Below are positions 1 through 8,429 of a stretch of 19,424 nucleotides of DNA, piece by piece (position 1 is the stretch's first letter; each line of letters starts with the position of its first letter). The notes beneath the pieces were generated by a model. The model ran no database searches and was not told the origin of the DNA. It saw nothing but the letters and a program-made list of their open reading frames with translations. Both the position numbers and the translations under genes were made by a program. Source of the stretch: an uncultured Clostridia bacterium (GTDB lineage Bacteria > Bacillota > Clostridia > UBA1381); the NCBI GenBank assembly GCA_934476075.1, contig CAKSNH010000029.1, positions 1-19,424 on the forward strand. The letters run 5' to 3'.

Positions 1-130
1 CCTACACTTTTGGTTATATCTACATTTGTGTAGCGGAAGAATGACGCTACTGTGAACTAAATTTATCTTGCGGTGGATTATGCACAAACTAAAAATTAGC
101 GTCCTATCCTAACATAGCTAAAATCAAAGC

Positions 131-149
131 GTAGTGCAGACTGACGTTG
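131..149. repeat. Short dispersed direct repeat, copy 1
   Basis: GTAGTGCAGACTGACGTTG is matched at 530-547 with a single missing A. Both copies are followed closely by a TTTAG motif (ATTTAGCGACGG here, GTTTAGTTGGC there), so the similarity extends beyond the core in degenerate form. Confidence 0.6.
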
Positions 150-326
150 CCCCCATTTAGCGACGGGGACGTTTCACTTCCCCATAATTATAGACATTAT
201 CAAATTATAGCGAACCCTTTGGAGTTCGCTTTGTCCACGTCCACAAAGCAAACGGAAAAGTCCGCAAGGGACACCCTTGACCCACACGCTGCAAAGCTAT
301 TGCAAGTGTAGATATTCCTGATGTGT

Positions 327-369
327 CGGCAAAATTCACTTATTGCCTAGGGGCGTGAATTTTGTGCCG
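327..369. other. Strong intergenic hairpin
   Basis: AAAATTCAC at 331-339 pairs perfectly with GTGAATTTT at 355-363 around a 15-nt loop. The stem continues outward as CGGC (327-330) with GCCG (366-369) across a 2-nt bulge. No T tract follows on either strand, so it is not a standard intrinsic terminator. It may be part of a structured RNA or an end of a small decayed element. Confidence 0.5.
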
Positions 370-529
370 TCCGAGTATAGTGCTTGCGATGAGTTTGATT
401 AAACATCGGGCACAAACAAAACATAGATACGGCATACCCTCTGTGCCCACTGAATATAGATATACGCTTTTTGCGTGTCCGTAGGGGTAAGTTTAGTGGG
501 AAAGTGCAAGTGTAGATATGAATGAAAGT

Positions 530-547
530 GTAGTGCGACTGACGTTG
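530..547. repeat. Short dispersed direct repeat, copy 2
   Basis: GTAGTGCGACTGACGTTG matches 131-149 apart from one deleted base, about 400 bp away in the same orientation. It sits 10 bp downstream of the second copy of another exact repeat, TGCAAGTGTAGATAT (505-519). Confidence 0.6.
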
Positions 548-642
548 ACCAAGTTTAGTTGGCAAGGGTGAGTTTAGATAGAAATGCAAGTTAGTGTTGG
601 TTGTGCACATCATCCCAACAAATCCTAATTTACACCCCACCA

Positions 643-676
643 AAAAACGTATCGGCAAAATTACCGATACGTTTTT
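643..676 (-). terminator. Intrinsic terminator of the beta-helix gene
   Basis: A perfect 13-bp stem (AAAAACGTATCGG at 643-655 with CCGATACGTTTTT at 664-676) encloses an 8-nt loop. On the minus strand it starts 18 bp after the stop codon at 694 and ends in a T run, as expected for Rho-independent termination. It would also work on the plus strand. Confidence 0.85.
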
Positions 677-693
677 AATATAGTAAGAGAGGG

Positions 694-3225
694 TTAGTTG
701 CACGATACAGAAGTGGTGATACTCGAACCTATTGTAAAGGTTGTTTTTTGAGTACCGCTTGTGTATGTGCCGTCTGTATATAATCCGCCGAGTGATGTTC
801 CCGTGCATGAACCTCCGCTGTATAGTGTGTATGAGGAGTTGGAGGTAAAGTCAGGTGTGCATACTATAACGGAATTATATTGCTTTGATGGTTTGAATGT
901 TATTATGTCGTTGCCCGATGAATCCTTTATGTCAACGATAGTACCGCTTGATTGGTATGAACTGTATGTTATTGCGGCGGCAGGCTGATAACTGTCGTTT
1001 AATGACGCATTGGGAGATTCAGCCATCTTACTGTAACCTACGGCAATCAGAGTACCGCCCGACATAGCAATATGATAATTGCCGTCACCTTTGTCCAATG
1101 CACCGTTTCCGCCGCTTGCAGGACCGTTTACCACAATAGTACCGCCTGTAATTTCAATATCGCCGTTTGAATCAAGTCCGTCACCTTCGGCATTTATAAG
1201 AAGTGTACCGCCGTTAATGTATAGGTAACCGACACTTGAACTTTCGTCCATACCGGGCCCCATACCGCCGCCGCCCGAGCCGCTGCCGCCCGGATTAAAT
1301 CCGCCGCCCCAGCCGGACAATGATGCGGTTGTTGTAGTGTCGCCGCCGGCAGCGTTTACACCGTCATCTTTTGCAACTATATCAATATAGCCGTCATTTA
1401 CATAAATTTTATAAGCCTCTAAACCTTCGTAACAATTTTTGATATTGATTGTCGGAGTTGTATTCAGAGTATCGTTTTTGTCGATAGTAAGTTCCAAATC
1501 CGCATGGATACCGTCGTCGCCGGCTTGGATAGTGAATTCTCCGCCTGTGATTTCGATAGAACCGTCGGAATGAAGTGAGTCGTCACGGGTGTTAAGCGTA
1601 TATGTACCGCCTGTAATCTGTACACCGTTTGTACCCTTTATACCTTTACAGCTGTAAGTTATGCTGTCAGCGTTGCTGTCACCGCCGGCGGTATTTGTAA
1701 AGCTTGTATATCCGCCGTCAGTGGTGATATTAAACGTACCGCCCGACAAAACTGCAATATCATCAGCCTGAATACCGTCATATGTAGGTGCAAGAGTAAG
1801 CGTACCGTCTGTAACATTAATCTTGCCGGCACAGGTAATTGCGTCTTGTGCACATGATTGTACCGTTACACTTCCGCCCGAAATTGTGATAAGCGTATCT
1901 GCTTGAATACCATCCTGACTGCTGTTGATTGTAGTATCGCCGCCCGAAATTGTGATAACGCTCAAAACCAAATCGGTCGGAACTGCGGTCAGAGCATTGC
2001 CGTCAGCATCAACCGCATCATCGTCAAGAGTAACTTCCGCCAATGTACCGTTTGTCTTGACAGAATCTTCACCGCTTGTTATATCTATTGTTCCGTCCTC
2101 GATATTTACAAATCCAAAGGCTTGAATACCGTCACCCGTTGAATTGATTTTAAGGGTAGGAGCACCTTTTTTAGATGATGTAATCGTTATAGTACCCAAA
2201 TCCTCGGCAGATGTTTCATAAGCTGTGTTATCGGATTGTATACCGTCACCGCCGCTTGTTATGGTAACATTTGAGTTGCCCTGTACAGTTACGGAATCAT
2301 TACCCTTTAATCCGTGGTTTACGGCGGTTACATTAATTGTACCTGTTTTAATCTTCAAATCAGCCTTACAGCCGATACCGTTTTTGTAATTGCCGTTTAC
2401 CGTAAGCGTACCGCTGCCCTCGATAGTCAAATCACGCTTTGAATATATGCAGGCATTGACGGTGTCATCGGTATATGCTGTACCGTCGGTGAAAGTATTG
2501 GTTGTACCGTCGGTCAGGGTCAAAGTGATTTTGCCGTTTAGTCCGCAGATAGGAGCGGAAGTGGTGCAGGTAACATTTGCATTATTCAATGTAATGTTTA
2601 CTTTTTCCGACTTGTCGGCTGTATTTACCACAATCTGACCGTTATCAAGAGTACCCTCGATAGTATAATTGCCGGCAGCACTTATTGTAAGCACCGTACC
2701 GTCAACCGTAACATTTTCAACGCCGTCAGCATTGATAGACGTATTTTGCAGATGAATGATACCATCTCCCTGAGGTTCGGTTGTAGGAGCGGTGTAATCG
2801 GCGGATTTTCCGTAAGGTATGGAAATCATACCGTTATCATCATATTGCATCAGAAAACATCTGACCGAATAATTGTCGGGAATATCCAGCTTGTTTTCAA
2901 GAGTGAGAGTATGTTCGCCCAAATCAAAATCGGCGTCAATATCCGCAAAGCGGATACCCGTCATAATACTTTCGCTGTCATAAACCGCAATAACGGCTTT
3001 ACCCGCCTTTTCAACGGCATTGTTTACGGTCACGTCAACGCTTTCGACGCTATTGTCGGTGATATTGAATTTGTTAAATGAAATAGCGTCGGACGTGTCG
3101 GCAAATGCAGACACAGACGCAATATTAAGTGCCAAACAGGAAATCACACCGATTGACAGCAGACGTTTTTTTAATATCGAACGCTTTCTGCCGGCGAATA
3201 TCCCGTTATGAAAAGAATTTTTCAT
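694..3225 (-). CDS. Secreted Cthe_2159-type carbohydrate-binding beta-helix protein
   Basis: 843 residues. The N-terminus has a basic stretch (residues 13-21), a hydrophobic core and a likely cleavage after AFA (about residue 42), so it is exported. From about residue 150 it is built of short repeated turns of the kind GDGIQADT / ITISGG / GTLTVNGN, typical of a right-handed parallel beta-helix, with a Gly-rich loop at about 635-665. This matches the carbohydrate-binding family typified by Clostridium thermocellum Cthe_2159, known to bind polygalacturonate and calcium. The many Asp-Gly-Asp turns could bind calcium. No lipobox, LPXTG or SLH anchor is visible. The start ATG (3225) is preceded by GGCAGGT at 3234-3240. 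It is transcribed away from the GH27 gene. Pectin binding is inferred from the family; Pel-type catalysis cannot be excluded. Confidence 0.85.
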   Translation of the reverse strand: MKNSFHNGIFAGRKRSILKKRLLSIGVISCLALNIASVSAFADTSDAISFNKFNITDNSVESVDVTVNNAVEKAGKAVIAVYDSESIMTGIRFADIDADFDLGEHTLTLENKLDIPDNYSVRCFLMQYDDNGMISIPYGKSADYTAPTTEPQGDGIIHLQNTSINADGVENVTVDGTVLTISAAGNYTIEGTLDNGQIVVNTADKSEKVNITLNNANVTCTTSAPICGLNGKITLTLTDGTTNTFTDGTAYTDDTVNACIYSKRDLTIEGSGTLTVNGNYKNGIGCKADLKIKTGTINVTAVNHGLKGNDSVTVQGNSNVTITSGGDGIQSDNTAYETSAEDLGTITITSSKKGAPTLKINSTGDGIQAFGFVNIEDGTIDITSGEDSVKTNGTLAEVTLDDDAVDADGNALTAVPTDLVLSVITISGGDTTINSSQDGIQADTLITISGGSVTVQSCAQDAITCAGKINVTDGTLTLAPTYDGIQADDIAVLSGGTFNITTDGGYTSFTNTAGGDSNADSITYSCKGIKGTNGVQITGGTYTLNTRDDSLHSDGSIEITGGEFTIQAGDDGIHADLELTIDKNDTLNTTPTINIKNCYEGLEAYKIYVNDGYIDIVAKDDGVNAAGGDTTTTASLSGWGGGFNPGGSGSGGGGMGPGMDESSSVGYLYINGGTLLINAEGDGLDSNGDIEITGGTIVVNGPASGGNGALDKGDGNYHIAMSGGTLIAVGYSKMAESPNASLNDSYQPAAAITYSSYQSSGTIVDIKDSSGNDIITFKPSKQYNSVIVCTPDFTSNSSYTLYSGGSCTGTSLGGLYTDGTYTSGTQKTTFTIGSSITTSVSCN

Positions 3226-3452
3226 AATAAATTACCTGCCTTTCATTTATAGAGAATACCCGTTCCCTATTTTTTGGTTAATATAATATTCGCAGGGTAA
3301 ATAAGCTTTTTTGGGGTGTATAAAAATTTTTTTTGATAAATTATATTTTCTATAACAATAAGTCGTTTTTTTAACCAAAAAAATCTGCAATATAATATCA
3401 AAATATGCTATGATATATATGTAGATTATTAAAAAAGAAAGGGTTGTTTAAA
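3226..3452. promoter_or_regulatory. Divergent intergenic region with a 12-bp inverted repeat
   Basis: This AT-rich 227-bp stretch must carry the promoters of both divergent genes. TTTTTTGGTTAA (3270-3281) and its exact reverse complement TTAACCAAAAAA (3371-3382) lie about 90 bp apart, one near each gene, and could be paired sites for a shared regulator. Several TATAAT-like hexamers occur (3391-3396; TATGAT at 3409-3414), but none has a convincing -35 box, so I do not assign exact promoters. Confidence 0.45.
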
Positions 3453-4715
3453 ATGAAAATATTAGCAAATACTCCGCCGATGGGGTGGAACAGCTGGGAT
3501 TGTTACGGAGCGAGCGTGTGCGAGGACGAGGTTAGAGCAAATGCCAAATATATGGCGGAAAACCTGCGTTCGTGCGGCTGGGAATATGTTGTGGTGGATA
3601 TACAATGGTTCGAGCCGAACGCAAAAAGCAATGAATACAATAAAGATGCGGAGCTTATCATGGACGAATATTCACGTCTTATGCCGGCGGAGAACCGTTT
3701 TCCGAGCAGTGCGGGCGGCAAGGGATTTAAACCTCTCGGTGATTATATCCACAGTCTTGGACTGAAATTCGGTATACATATTTTAAGAGGTATTCCGAAA
3801 CAGGCTGTCCGTGACAATACAAAAATTCTCAACACACCGTACACCGCCCGTGACATTGCGGATACGGAAAGCACCTGTTCATGGAACGGCGATATGTACG
3901 GAGTAAATCCCGAAAAAGACGGAGCACAGGAATATTATAATTCAATAATAGGTATGTATGCTGATTGGGGTGTTGATTTTATCAAGGTTGACGATATTTC
4001 AAGACCGTATCATAAGGGTGAAGTGGAGCTTATCCGCAATGCGATAGACAGCGTGGGCGGAGATATGGTGCTTAGTCTGTCGCCGGGGGCTGCACCTGTT
4101 TCGGAGGCAAAACACCTTGCCGAGCACGCCAATATGTGGCGAATGTCAGACGATTTCTGGGATACATGGGGACAGCTTTACGAAATGTTCGGTTTTTGTG
4201 AACAATGGTATCCGTATGTTAAGCCGAATCATTTCCCCGATGCGGATATGCTGCCTCTCGGCAAAATCGGTATACGCAGTCTTGGCGGCGGCAGAAGCAC
4301 CAATTTCACCAAGGACGAGCAGATGACAATGATGTCATTGTGGTGTATTTTCCGTTCACCGCTTATGTTCGGCGGAGATATGACATATAACGATGACTGG
4401 ACTTTGTCGCTTATGACAAATATTGAATTACTGCATATATTAAAGCACAGTCATGCGGGCAGACAGGTATACCGCAAGGACAAGCATATTGTGTGGGCGG
4501 CAAATGACGATAACGGCAGAGCGTATTATATGGCACAGTTTAACGTGGGCGAAGAAACCGAAACCGTAAGCACACCCGTATCATTTTTGGGCATAGAAAA
4601 GCCGGTCATGGTGTATGATATTTGGCAGCAGCAGGAACTGGGCGAGTGTGAGGACGGAGTGATAATATCGGAAGTACCTCCGCACGGAGTTGCATTGTAC
4701 AGATTGGACGTGTGA
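3453..4715 (+). CDS. GH27 alpha-galactosidase-like glycosidase
   Basis: 420 residues from the ATG at 3453, which has AAAGGG at 3438-3443 as ribosome binding site; a TTG at 3444 is possible but overlaps that spacing. It opens with the GH27 hallmark PPMGWNSWD and folds as a (beta/alpha)8 barrel plus a C-terminal beta domain (about residue 330 on). FIKVDD places the likely nucleophile at Asp180, and WRMSDDFWD the likely acid/base at Asp234, both by comparison with human alpha-galactosidase A. There is no signal peptide, so it should act in the cytoplasm on imported oligosaccharides. GH27 also holds beta-L-arabinopyranosidases, alpha-N-acetylgalactosaminidases and isomalto-dextranases, so the exact substrate is open. 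Its neighbours are a pectin-binding-type protein on the other strand and a gene 3 bp downstream. Confidence 0.9.
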   Translation: MKILANTPPMGWNSWDCYGASVCEDEVRANAKYMAENLRSCGWEYVVVDIQWFEPNAKSNEYNKDAELIMDEYSRLMPAENRFPSSAGGKGFKPLGDYIHSLGLKFGIHILRGIPKQAVRDNTKILNTPYTARDIADTESTCSWNGDMYGVNPEKDGAQEYYNSIIGMYADWGVDFIKVDDISRPYHKGEVELIRNAIDSVGGDMVLSLSPGAAPVSEAKHLAEHANMWRMSDDFWDTWGQLYEMFGFCEQWYPYVKPNHFPDADMLPLGKIGIRSLGGGRSTNFTKDEQMTMMSLWCIFRSPLMFGGDMTYNDDWTLSLMTNIELLHILKHSHAGRQVYRKDKHIVWAANDDNGRAYYMAQFNVGEETETVSTPVSFLGIEKPVMVYDIWQQQELGECEDGVIISEVPPHGVALYRLDV

Positions 4716-4718
4716 TAT

Positions 4719-5642
4719 ATGGAACAGATAGAGATTACAAAGCGTGCAAAAAATTATATTGACAGTCTTGCAAACGGAGTAAATCCGCTTGACGGAAGTA
4801 TCATAGACAATGACAGCGTATTAAATGACGCAAGGATAGTAAGATGTTTGTTTTATGTGTCGGGGATATTGGATAAGGTGATAGAAAACGGCGGAGAGGT
4901 GACAAAGGGCAAAAAGCCGAAACGTCAGAAGTTTGCACTTACCGATGAACAGAAAGACGGTCTTGCCGCTGTGAGGCATGAACGCATTATAAGCGAGATT
5001 GCGACTGAAATAAACAATCAGATTGACACCGAGAATATGCGGCGAATATCCGCCACAAAAATAGCCGATTGGCTTGTGGAAAAGGGATTTTTGACTATCG
5101 AGGAGCGAAACGGAAAAAATATTAAAGTTCCGACCGAGGACGGAGCGGTACTGGGAATAAAATCCTATCATGTAAACGGACAGTACGGCGAATATGATGT
5201 AAACCGATATGACATCAATGCACAGCAGTTTATATATGATAATATGGACGAGATAATCGAGTTTGCACAAAGGAGCAAAAAGCCGAAACGTCAGCCGTTC
5301 ACGCTTACCGATGAACAGACGGCAAGTTTACAAACGGTAGATTATGAATGTACGGCAAGCGAAATTGCGGGGGAGATAAATAATCAGATTGACACCGAGA
5401 ATATGCAGAAAATATCAGCCAAAAGGATAGCCGACTGGCTTTTGGAAAAAGGATTTTTTACTGTTGAGGTGCAAAACGGACAGAATAAAAAAGTTCCGAC
5501 CGAAAACGGAAAAGCACTGGGAATAAAATCCTATCATGTGACCGGAACGGACGGAGAATATGACGTAAACCGATATGACCCGAATGCACAGCAGTTTATA
5601 TATGACAATATGGACGAGATAATCGAATTTATGCAGAGATAA
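4719..5642 (+). CDS. Unrecognised protein with a duplicated 122-residue unit
   Basis: 307 residues; no signal peptide or membrane segment. Residues 1-64 form a unique N-terminal part (rich in helices, with YIDSLANGVNPLDG and ARIVRCLFYVSGIL). Then one unit occurs twice, at 65-186 and 187-307, each beginning KKPKRQ and ending FIYDNMDEIIEF. Each unit carries ISA(T/K)(K/R)IADWL(V/L)EKGF followed by a short beta segment and NGKNIKVPT, which could be a winged-helix-like fold, but that is inference. The duplication is also clear in the DNA with an exact 366-bp offset. The gene starts 3 bp after the GH27 stop and is probably co-transcribed with it. Function unknown; a role in nucleic-acid binding is only a guess from the KPKR motifs. 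Confidence 0.8.
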   Translation: MEQIEITKRAKNYIDSLANGVNPLDGSIIDNDSVLNDARIVRCLFYVSGILDKVIENGGEVTKGKKPKRQKFALTDEQKDGLAAVRHERIISEIATEINNQIDTENMRRISATKIADWLVEKGFLTIEERNGKNIKVPTEDGAVLGIKSYHVNGQYGEYDVNRYDINAQQFIYDNMDEIIEFAQRSKKPKRQPFTLTDEQTASLQTVDYECTASEIAGEINNQIDTENMQKISAKRIADWLLEKGFFTVEVQNGQNKKVPTENGKALGIKSYHVTGTDGEYDVNRYDPNAQQFIYDNMDEIIEFMQR

Positions 5643-5667
5643 TCTGTTTCAAAACCGCAATATAGCC

Positions 5668-5696
5668 TTGAATAATATTGCAAAGTGGTGTAAAAT
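5668..5696 (+). promoter_or_regulatory. Sigma-A type promoter for the M15 peptidase gene
   Basis: TTGAAT (5668-5673) and TAAAAT (5691-5696) are separated by 17 bp, close to consensus. Transcription would start near 5703, about 25 bp before the chosen ATG at 5729. Confidence 0.6.
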
Positions 5697-5715
5697 CAAG
5701 TATAGATGGTAAAAT

Positions 5716-5722
5716 GGGAGGA
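5716..5722 (+). promoter_or_regulatory. Ribosome binding site that fixes the start at 5729
   Basis: GGGAGGA lies 6 bp before ATG 5729. The upstream in-frame TTG (5678) and ATG (5714) have no such site; the site itself overlaps the ATG at 5714. The protein from 5729 also begins properly with a short basic N-terminus and a membrane anchor. Confidence 0.75.
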
Positions 5723-5728
5723 TTTTTG

Positions 5729-8224
5729 ATGCGTACGGAATGGAAAATACGAATTGCATTGATAATAGTTGCGGTTGTGAGTCTGGGTGCGGTAATAGCA
5801 TGGTTTAAAGCACCTACGGGAAAGAAAGAAGAAAAGGAAGTATATAATAATATAGAGGAGTACCAAGCACTGCCGAAGGTATATGATGTATCTACAAGAG
5901 CGGGTTTTATATCCGAGCTTGTAGATGTGTACGAAAATATCACAGGCGGAGAAATCAAGCTTGCCAAGAAAAAAAGCTTGTTTACAAGTGAAAACGAGAA
6001 TATCAACAAAGCATATGAAATAGGACTAATCTCCGAGAATGACAAAGCGTTCTACTCCGACACCGAGGGAGTATCCGCACAGGATACGGGCGAGCTTTGT
6101 TATAAGCTTATGGAAATAGCCGACAGCGGATATACCCTGTCGCAGGACGAGTCGGCACATATTCTGAACGGAGAGTATAATAATTCCGTACTTGACGAGG
6201 ACGGACGTTCGGCATATGCTTTTTTGGTTAAATACGATATTATAGTAAAAAATTTCAATGAAAATCCGCTTATGTCGCTCACAAAGGATAATGCACAGAG
6301 TATTATTGACAATTTCAAAAATACATTTGATGCAAATATGATTTTTTATGTAGACGATAAGCCTGTTTTGATAGGCGAAAGCGGAGATAAACTGATTGAG
6401 AAATTCGGCAATCCGAACAGGATAGATAAAACCGAGTTCGGGTTTGAATGGTATGTGTATAACGGCGATTATGATAAATTTATGATGGTCGGCGTGGAGA
6501 AGAACAGAGTTTGTGCGTTTTTCTCCAATTCGGACAAGTTTAAGTACGGCGACGTGAAAAGCGGAGCGGACTATAAGACGGTAAAAAATCAGACGGACGG
6601 GCTAAGCTTTATAGAGGACGAGCAGACCAACAAGGTTGATGCGGTGTATTATAATCCGTATACGGCAAAAACGGATATCGATGAAGATGTACAGCATTGC
6701 CGAAGTGAAGAATTGTTTGATTTTATCAATGCGGCAAGGGTGAAGAAAAAACAGGTTATGTTTATCGCAAGTGATGAACTTATGACCGATACATACGAAA
6801 ACAGCAAACAGATTATGAATACGGGTGCGGAACGAGGAGTAAGCGGACAGATAGCGAGCTTTGAGGCAAAGGATATTTTCAGCGGTTATGAGAATATGCT
6901 GTCGCTGAGATTTGCGGACTTGTGGGAATTTTCGCCGAAAGCGTTGGCATACGGCGGTATAGGTGTGTACGGCGGTGAAAAGGTGCATATAACCGTCGGA
7001 GTGCAGGAGGGGAATGCGGTAAATATTCCGCAGCCGCAGAAGGTGTCGCCGGCAAAAACGGAATATCAGCCGATAGAGAGCGGAACGGCGGCGGTATATT
7101 CGCCCGTAAGCGGCGATTGTATCACGGCGGGCGAGAATGTGAAGGTTGTATTTTCGGGAGTGGGAGCACAAAAGTATCATGTGGAGATACAAAACTGCGA
7201 AACTCGTGATTTTGTTGTAAATGCGGATATTACGGGCGATTTGACCGAGTATGATATAAGTGCGGACAGGTTTACCGAGGGTGTGGACTATGCTATGACG
7301 GTGACGGGCGAATACGGCGGAGCGGAAACGGTGAATTATTTTGCGGAGTTTTCGTACGGCGAGCCGAAACCGATTGAGATTTTGTCGCCTACCGCCGAGC
7401 ATGATTTGACCGATATAAATCCGAACATCAATATTATATGGCGGTCGGACGTGTATACCGATTTTCAGATAGACTTGTATAATGCGAAAAATCAGCCTGT
7501 TGCATCGTCAAGAGTTATAGATAAGAGCGAAACCGAGGTTACGGGACTTGAAGCCGGCAAGTATATGCTGAGGGTGTCGGCGATGCGGCGTGACAGCAAT
7601 ATAGTCAAAACATATGCGGAAACTGCCTTTGAGATAACCAAAGAGCCGACAACCACAGTTGTAACGGGCGGTGCAACGGGAAAAAGAACGTCGGGAAGTT
7701 CTTCAAAGAGGACGGGAGCGTCATTTAAGTCGAGCAATTATTCAAATGTATTCGGCGGAAAAGTGGCGGTGTACTCGTCAAAAGCGGAGGCGGACAGAAA
7801 TATGCGTACAATCACAATCCCCGTATGGCATTTGGCGGGTGACGGAAGTAAAGTATCGGCAACGGCAAGCCTTACGGTAAATGCGGCGATTGCGGACGAG
7901 GTTTTGGAGATATTCACGAAGATATATAATTCGCCGGAGCAGTTCCCGATAAAGTCGGTCGGCGGATATAATTGGAGGAATACCGCCACGGGCAGTCAGT
8001 CGCAGCACAGCTACGGAACGTGTATCGACATAAATCCGAACGAGAACTATTGTATCTACCGTACGGGCAAGAAGATAGGCTCGTTCTGGAAACCGGGACA
8101 AAATCCGTATTCTATGCCGGAGGACGGTGTGGTTATACAGACGTTTAAGGCTTATGGCTGGACATGGGGCGGAGAATGGAATTCTTTGCAGGATTATATG
8201 CACTTTTCTTATTTAGGTGGTTGA
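5729..8224 (+). CDS. Membrane-anchored SLH-like / CAP-like / M15 peptidase protein
   Basis: 831 residues. MRTEWK precedes one hydrophobic anchor (about residues 6-27) with no clear cleavage site, so the rest should lie outside the membrane. Residues about 50-190 look like degenerate SLH repeats (RAGFISELVDVYEN, INKAYEIGLIS). About 200-320 matches the CAP-associated N-terminal domain (IEKFGNPNRID, FGFEWYVYN). About 325-425 looks like a CAP/SCP domain (ELFDFINAARV) that lacks the usual active-site histidines. Two Ig/FN3-like domains follow (about 447-640), then a Ser/Thr/Gly linker, then an M15-type metallopeptidase (about 690-831). Its motifs are SQHSYGTCIDIN (zinc ligands His760, Asp767) and DYMHF (Asp822, His825). 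M15 enzymes cleave peptidoglycan peptides (D,D-carboxypeptidase or L-Ala-D-Glu endopeptidase), so a cell-wall role is likely. The CAP-like reading is less sure than the M15 one. Confidence 0.85.
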   Translation: MRTEWKIRIALIIVAVVSLGAVIAWFKAPTGKKEEKEVYNNIEEYQALPKVYDVSTRAGFISELVDVYENITGGEIKLAKKKSLFTSENENINKAYEIGLISENDKAFYSDTEGVSAQDTGELCYKLMEIADSGYTLSQDESAHILNGEYNNSVLDEDGRSAYAFLVKYDIIVKNFNENPLMSLTKDNAQSIIDNFKNTFDANMIFYVDDKPVLIGESGDKLIEKFGNPNRIDKTEFGFEWYVYNGDYDKFMMVGVEKNRVCAFFSNSDKFKYGDVKSGADYKTVKNQTDGLSFIEDEQTNKVDAVYYNPYTAKTDIDEDVQHCRSEELFDFINAARVKKKQVMFIASDELMTDTYENSKQIMNTGAERGVSGQIASFEAKDIFSGYENMLSLRFADLWEFSPKALAYGGIGVYGGEKVHITVGVQEGNAVNIPQPQKVSPAKTEYQPIESGTAAVYSPVSGDCITAGENVKVVFSGVGAQKYHVEIQNCETRDFVVNADITGDLTEYDISADRFTEGVDYAMTVTGEYGGAETVNYFAEFSYGEPKPIEILSPTAEHDLTDINPNINIIWRSDVYTDFQIDLYNAKNQPVASSRVIDKSETEVTGLEAGKYMLRVSAMRRDSNIVKTYAETAFEITKEPTTTVVTGGATGKRTSGSSSKRTGASFKSSNYSNVFGGKVAVYSSKAEADRNMRTITIPVWHLAGDGSKVSATASLTVNAAIADEVLEIFTKIYNSPEQFPIKSVGGYNWRNTATGSQSQHSYGTCIDINPNENYCIYRTGKKIGSFWKPGQNPYSMPEDGVVIQTFKAYGWTWGGEWNSLQDYMHFSYLGG

Positions 8225-8250
8225 TGTTTGGGGTGCGGTTGTGTTATAAT
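8221..8250 (+). promoter_or_regulatory. Extended -10 promoter after the M15 peptidase gene
   Basis: TTGATG (8221-8226, overlapping the upstream stop codon) and TATAAT (8245-8250) are 18 bp apart, with TG one base before the -10. A second TG-T-TATAAT stands at 8344-8352 with only a weak -35. Either could drive the small membrane protein gene at 8430. Confidence 0.55.
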
Positions 8251-8257
8251 AACCTCA

Positions 8258-8292
8258 CGAGATAAAACGAAATCGGAGATTTCTGTATCTCG
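8258..8292 (+). other. Hairpin at the predicted 5' end of a leader RNA
   Basis: CGAGATA (8258-8264) pairs with TATCTCG (8286-8292), and inside it GAAATC (8269-8274) pairs with GATTTC (8278-8283) around a GGA loop. The stem begins about 8 bp after the -10 box ending at 8250, so the transcript would start almost exactly on it. It could protect the 5' end of a ~170-nt leader or belong to a small RNA; no T tract follows. Confidence 0.5.
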
Positions 8293-8429
8293 GAGAACAT
8301 TGAAACATAATACTCCGGCAACATTCAGCTGCCTGCGTTGTTATGTTATAATGTCCTTGCGGGCGAGCATTTTGCCTGTGGTGTATAGGGAGAGGGAATT
8401 GATTTTCAAAAGGGAAAGAGAGGAATGTT

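Larger units (their letters stand above)
1..640. other. Gene-free region with short repeats and hairpins
   Basis: I see no convincing gene here; the one long open frame is Cys/His/Arg-rich and overlaps the end of the real gene at 694. The stretch is rich in short repeats: TGCAAGTGTAGATAT occurs exactly at 301-315 and 505-519, and GTAGTGC(A)GACTGACGTTG at 131-149 and 530-547. Hairpins include 209-230 (AGCGAAC/GTTCGCT), 228-249 (GCTTTGT/ACAAAGC, overlapping the first and so mutually exclusive with it), and a strong one at 327-369. It may be a structured RNA, a decayed mobile element or a repeat-derived spacer; the sequence alone does not decide. Confidence 0.55.

Noticed and set aside
347..808. 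Minus-strand open frame of 153 residues
   Set aside because: It spans the terminator at 643-676 and overlaps the end of the real gene at 694; its composition (many His, Cys, Arg, Tyr) is not protein-like.
6602..7402. Minus-strand open frame of 266 residues
   Set aside because: Lies wholly inside the M15 peptidase gene; very rich in Arg, His and Ile, a typical antisense shadow.
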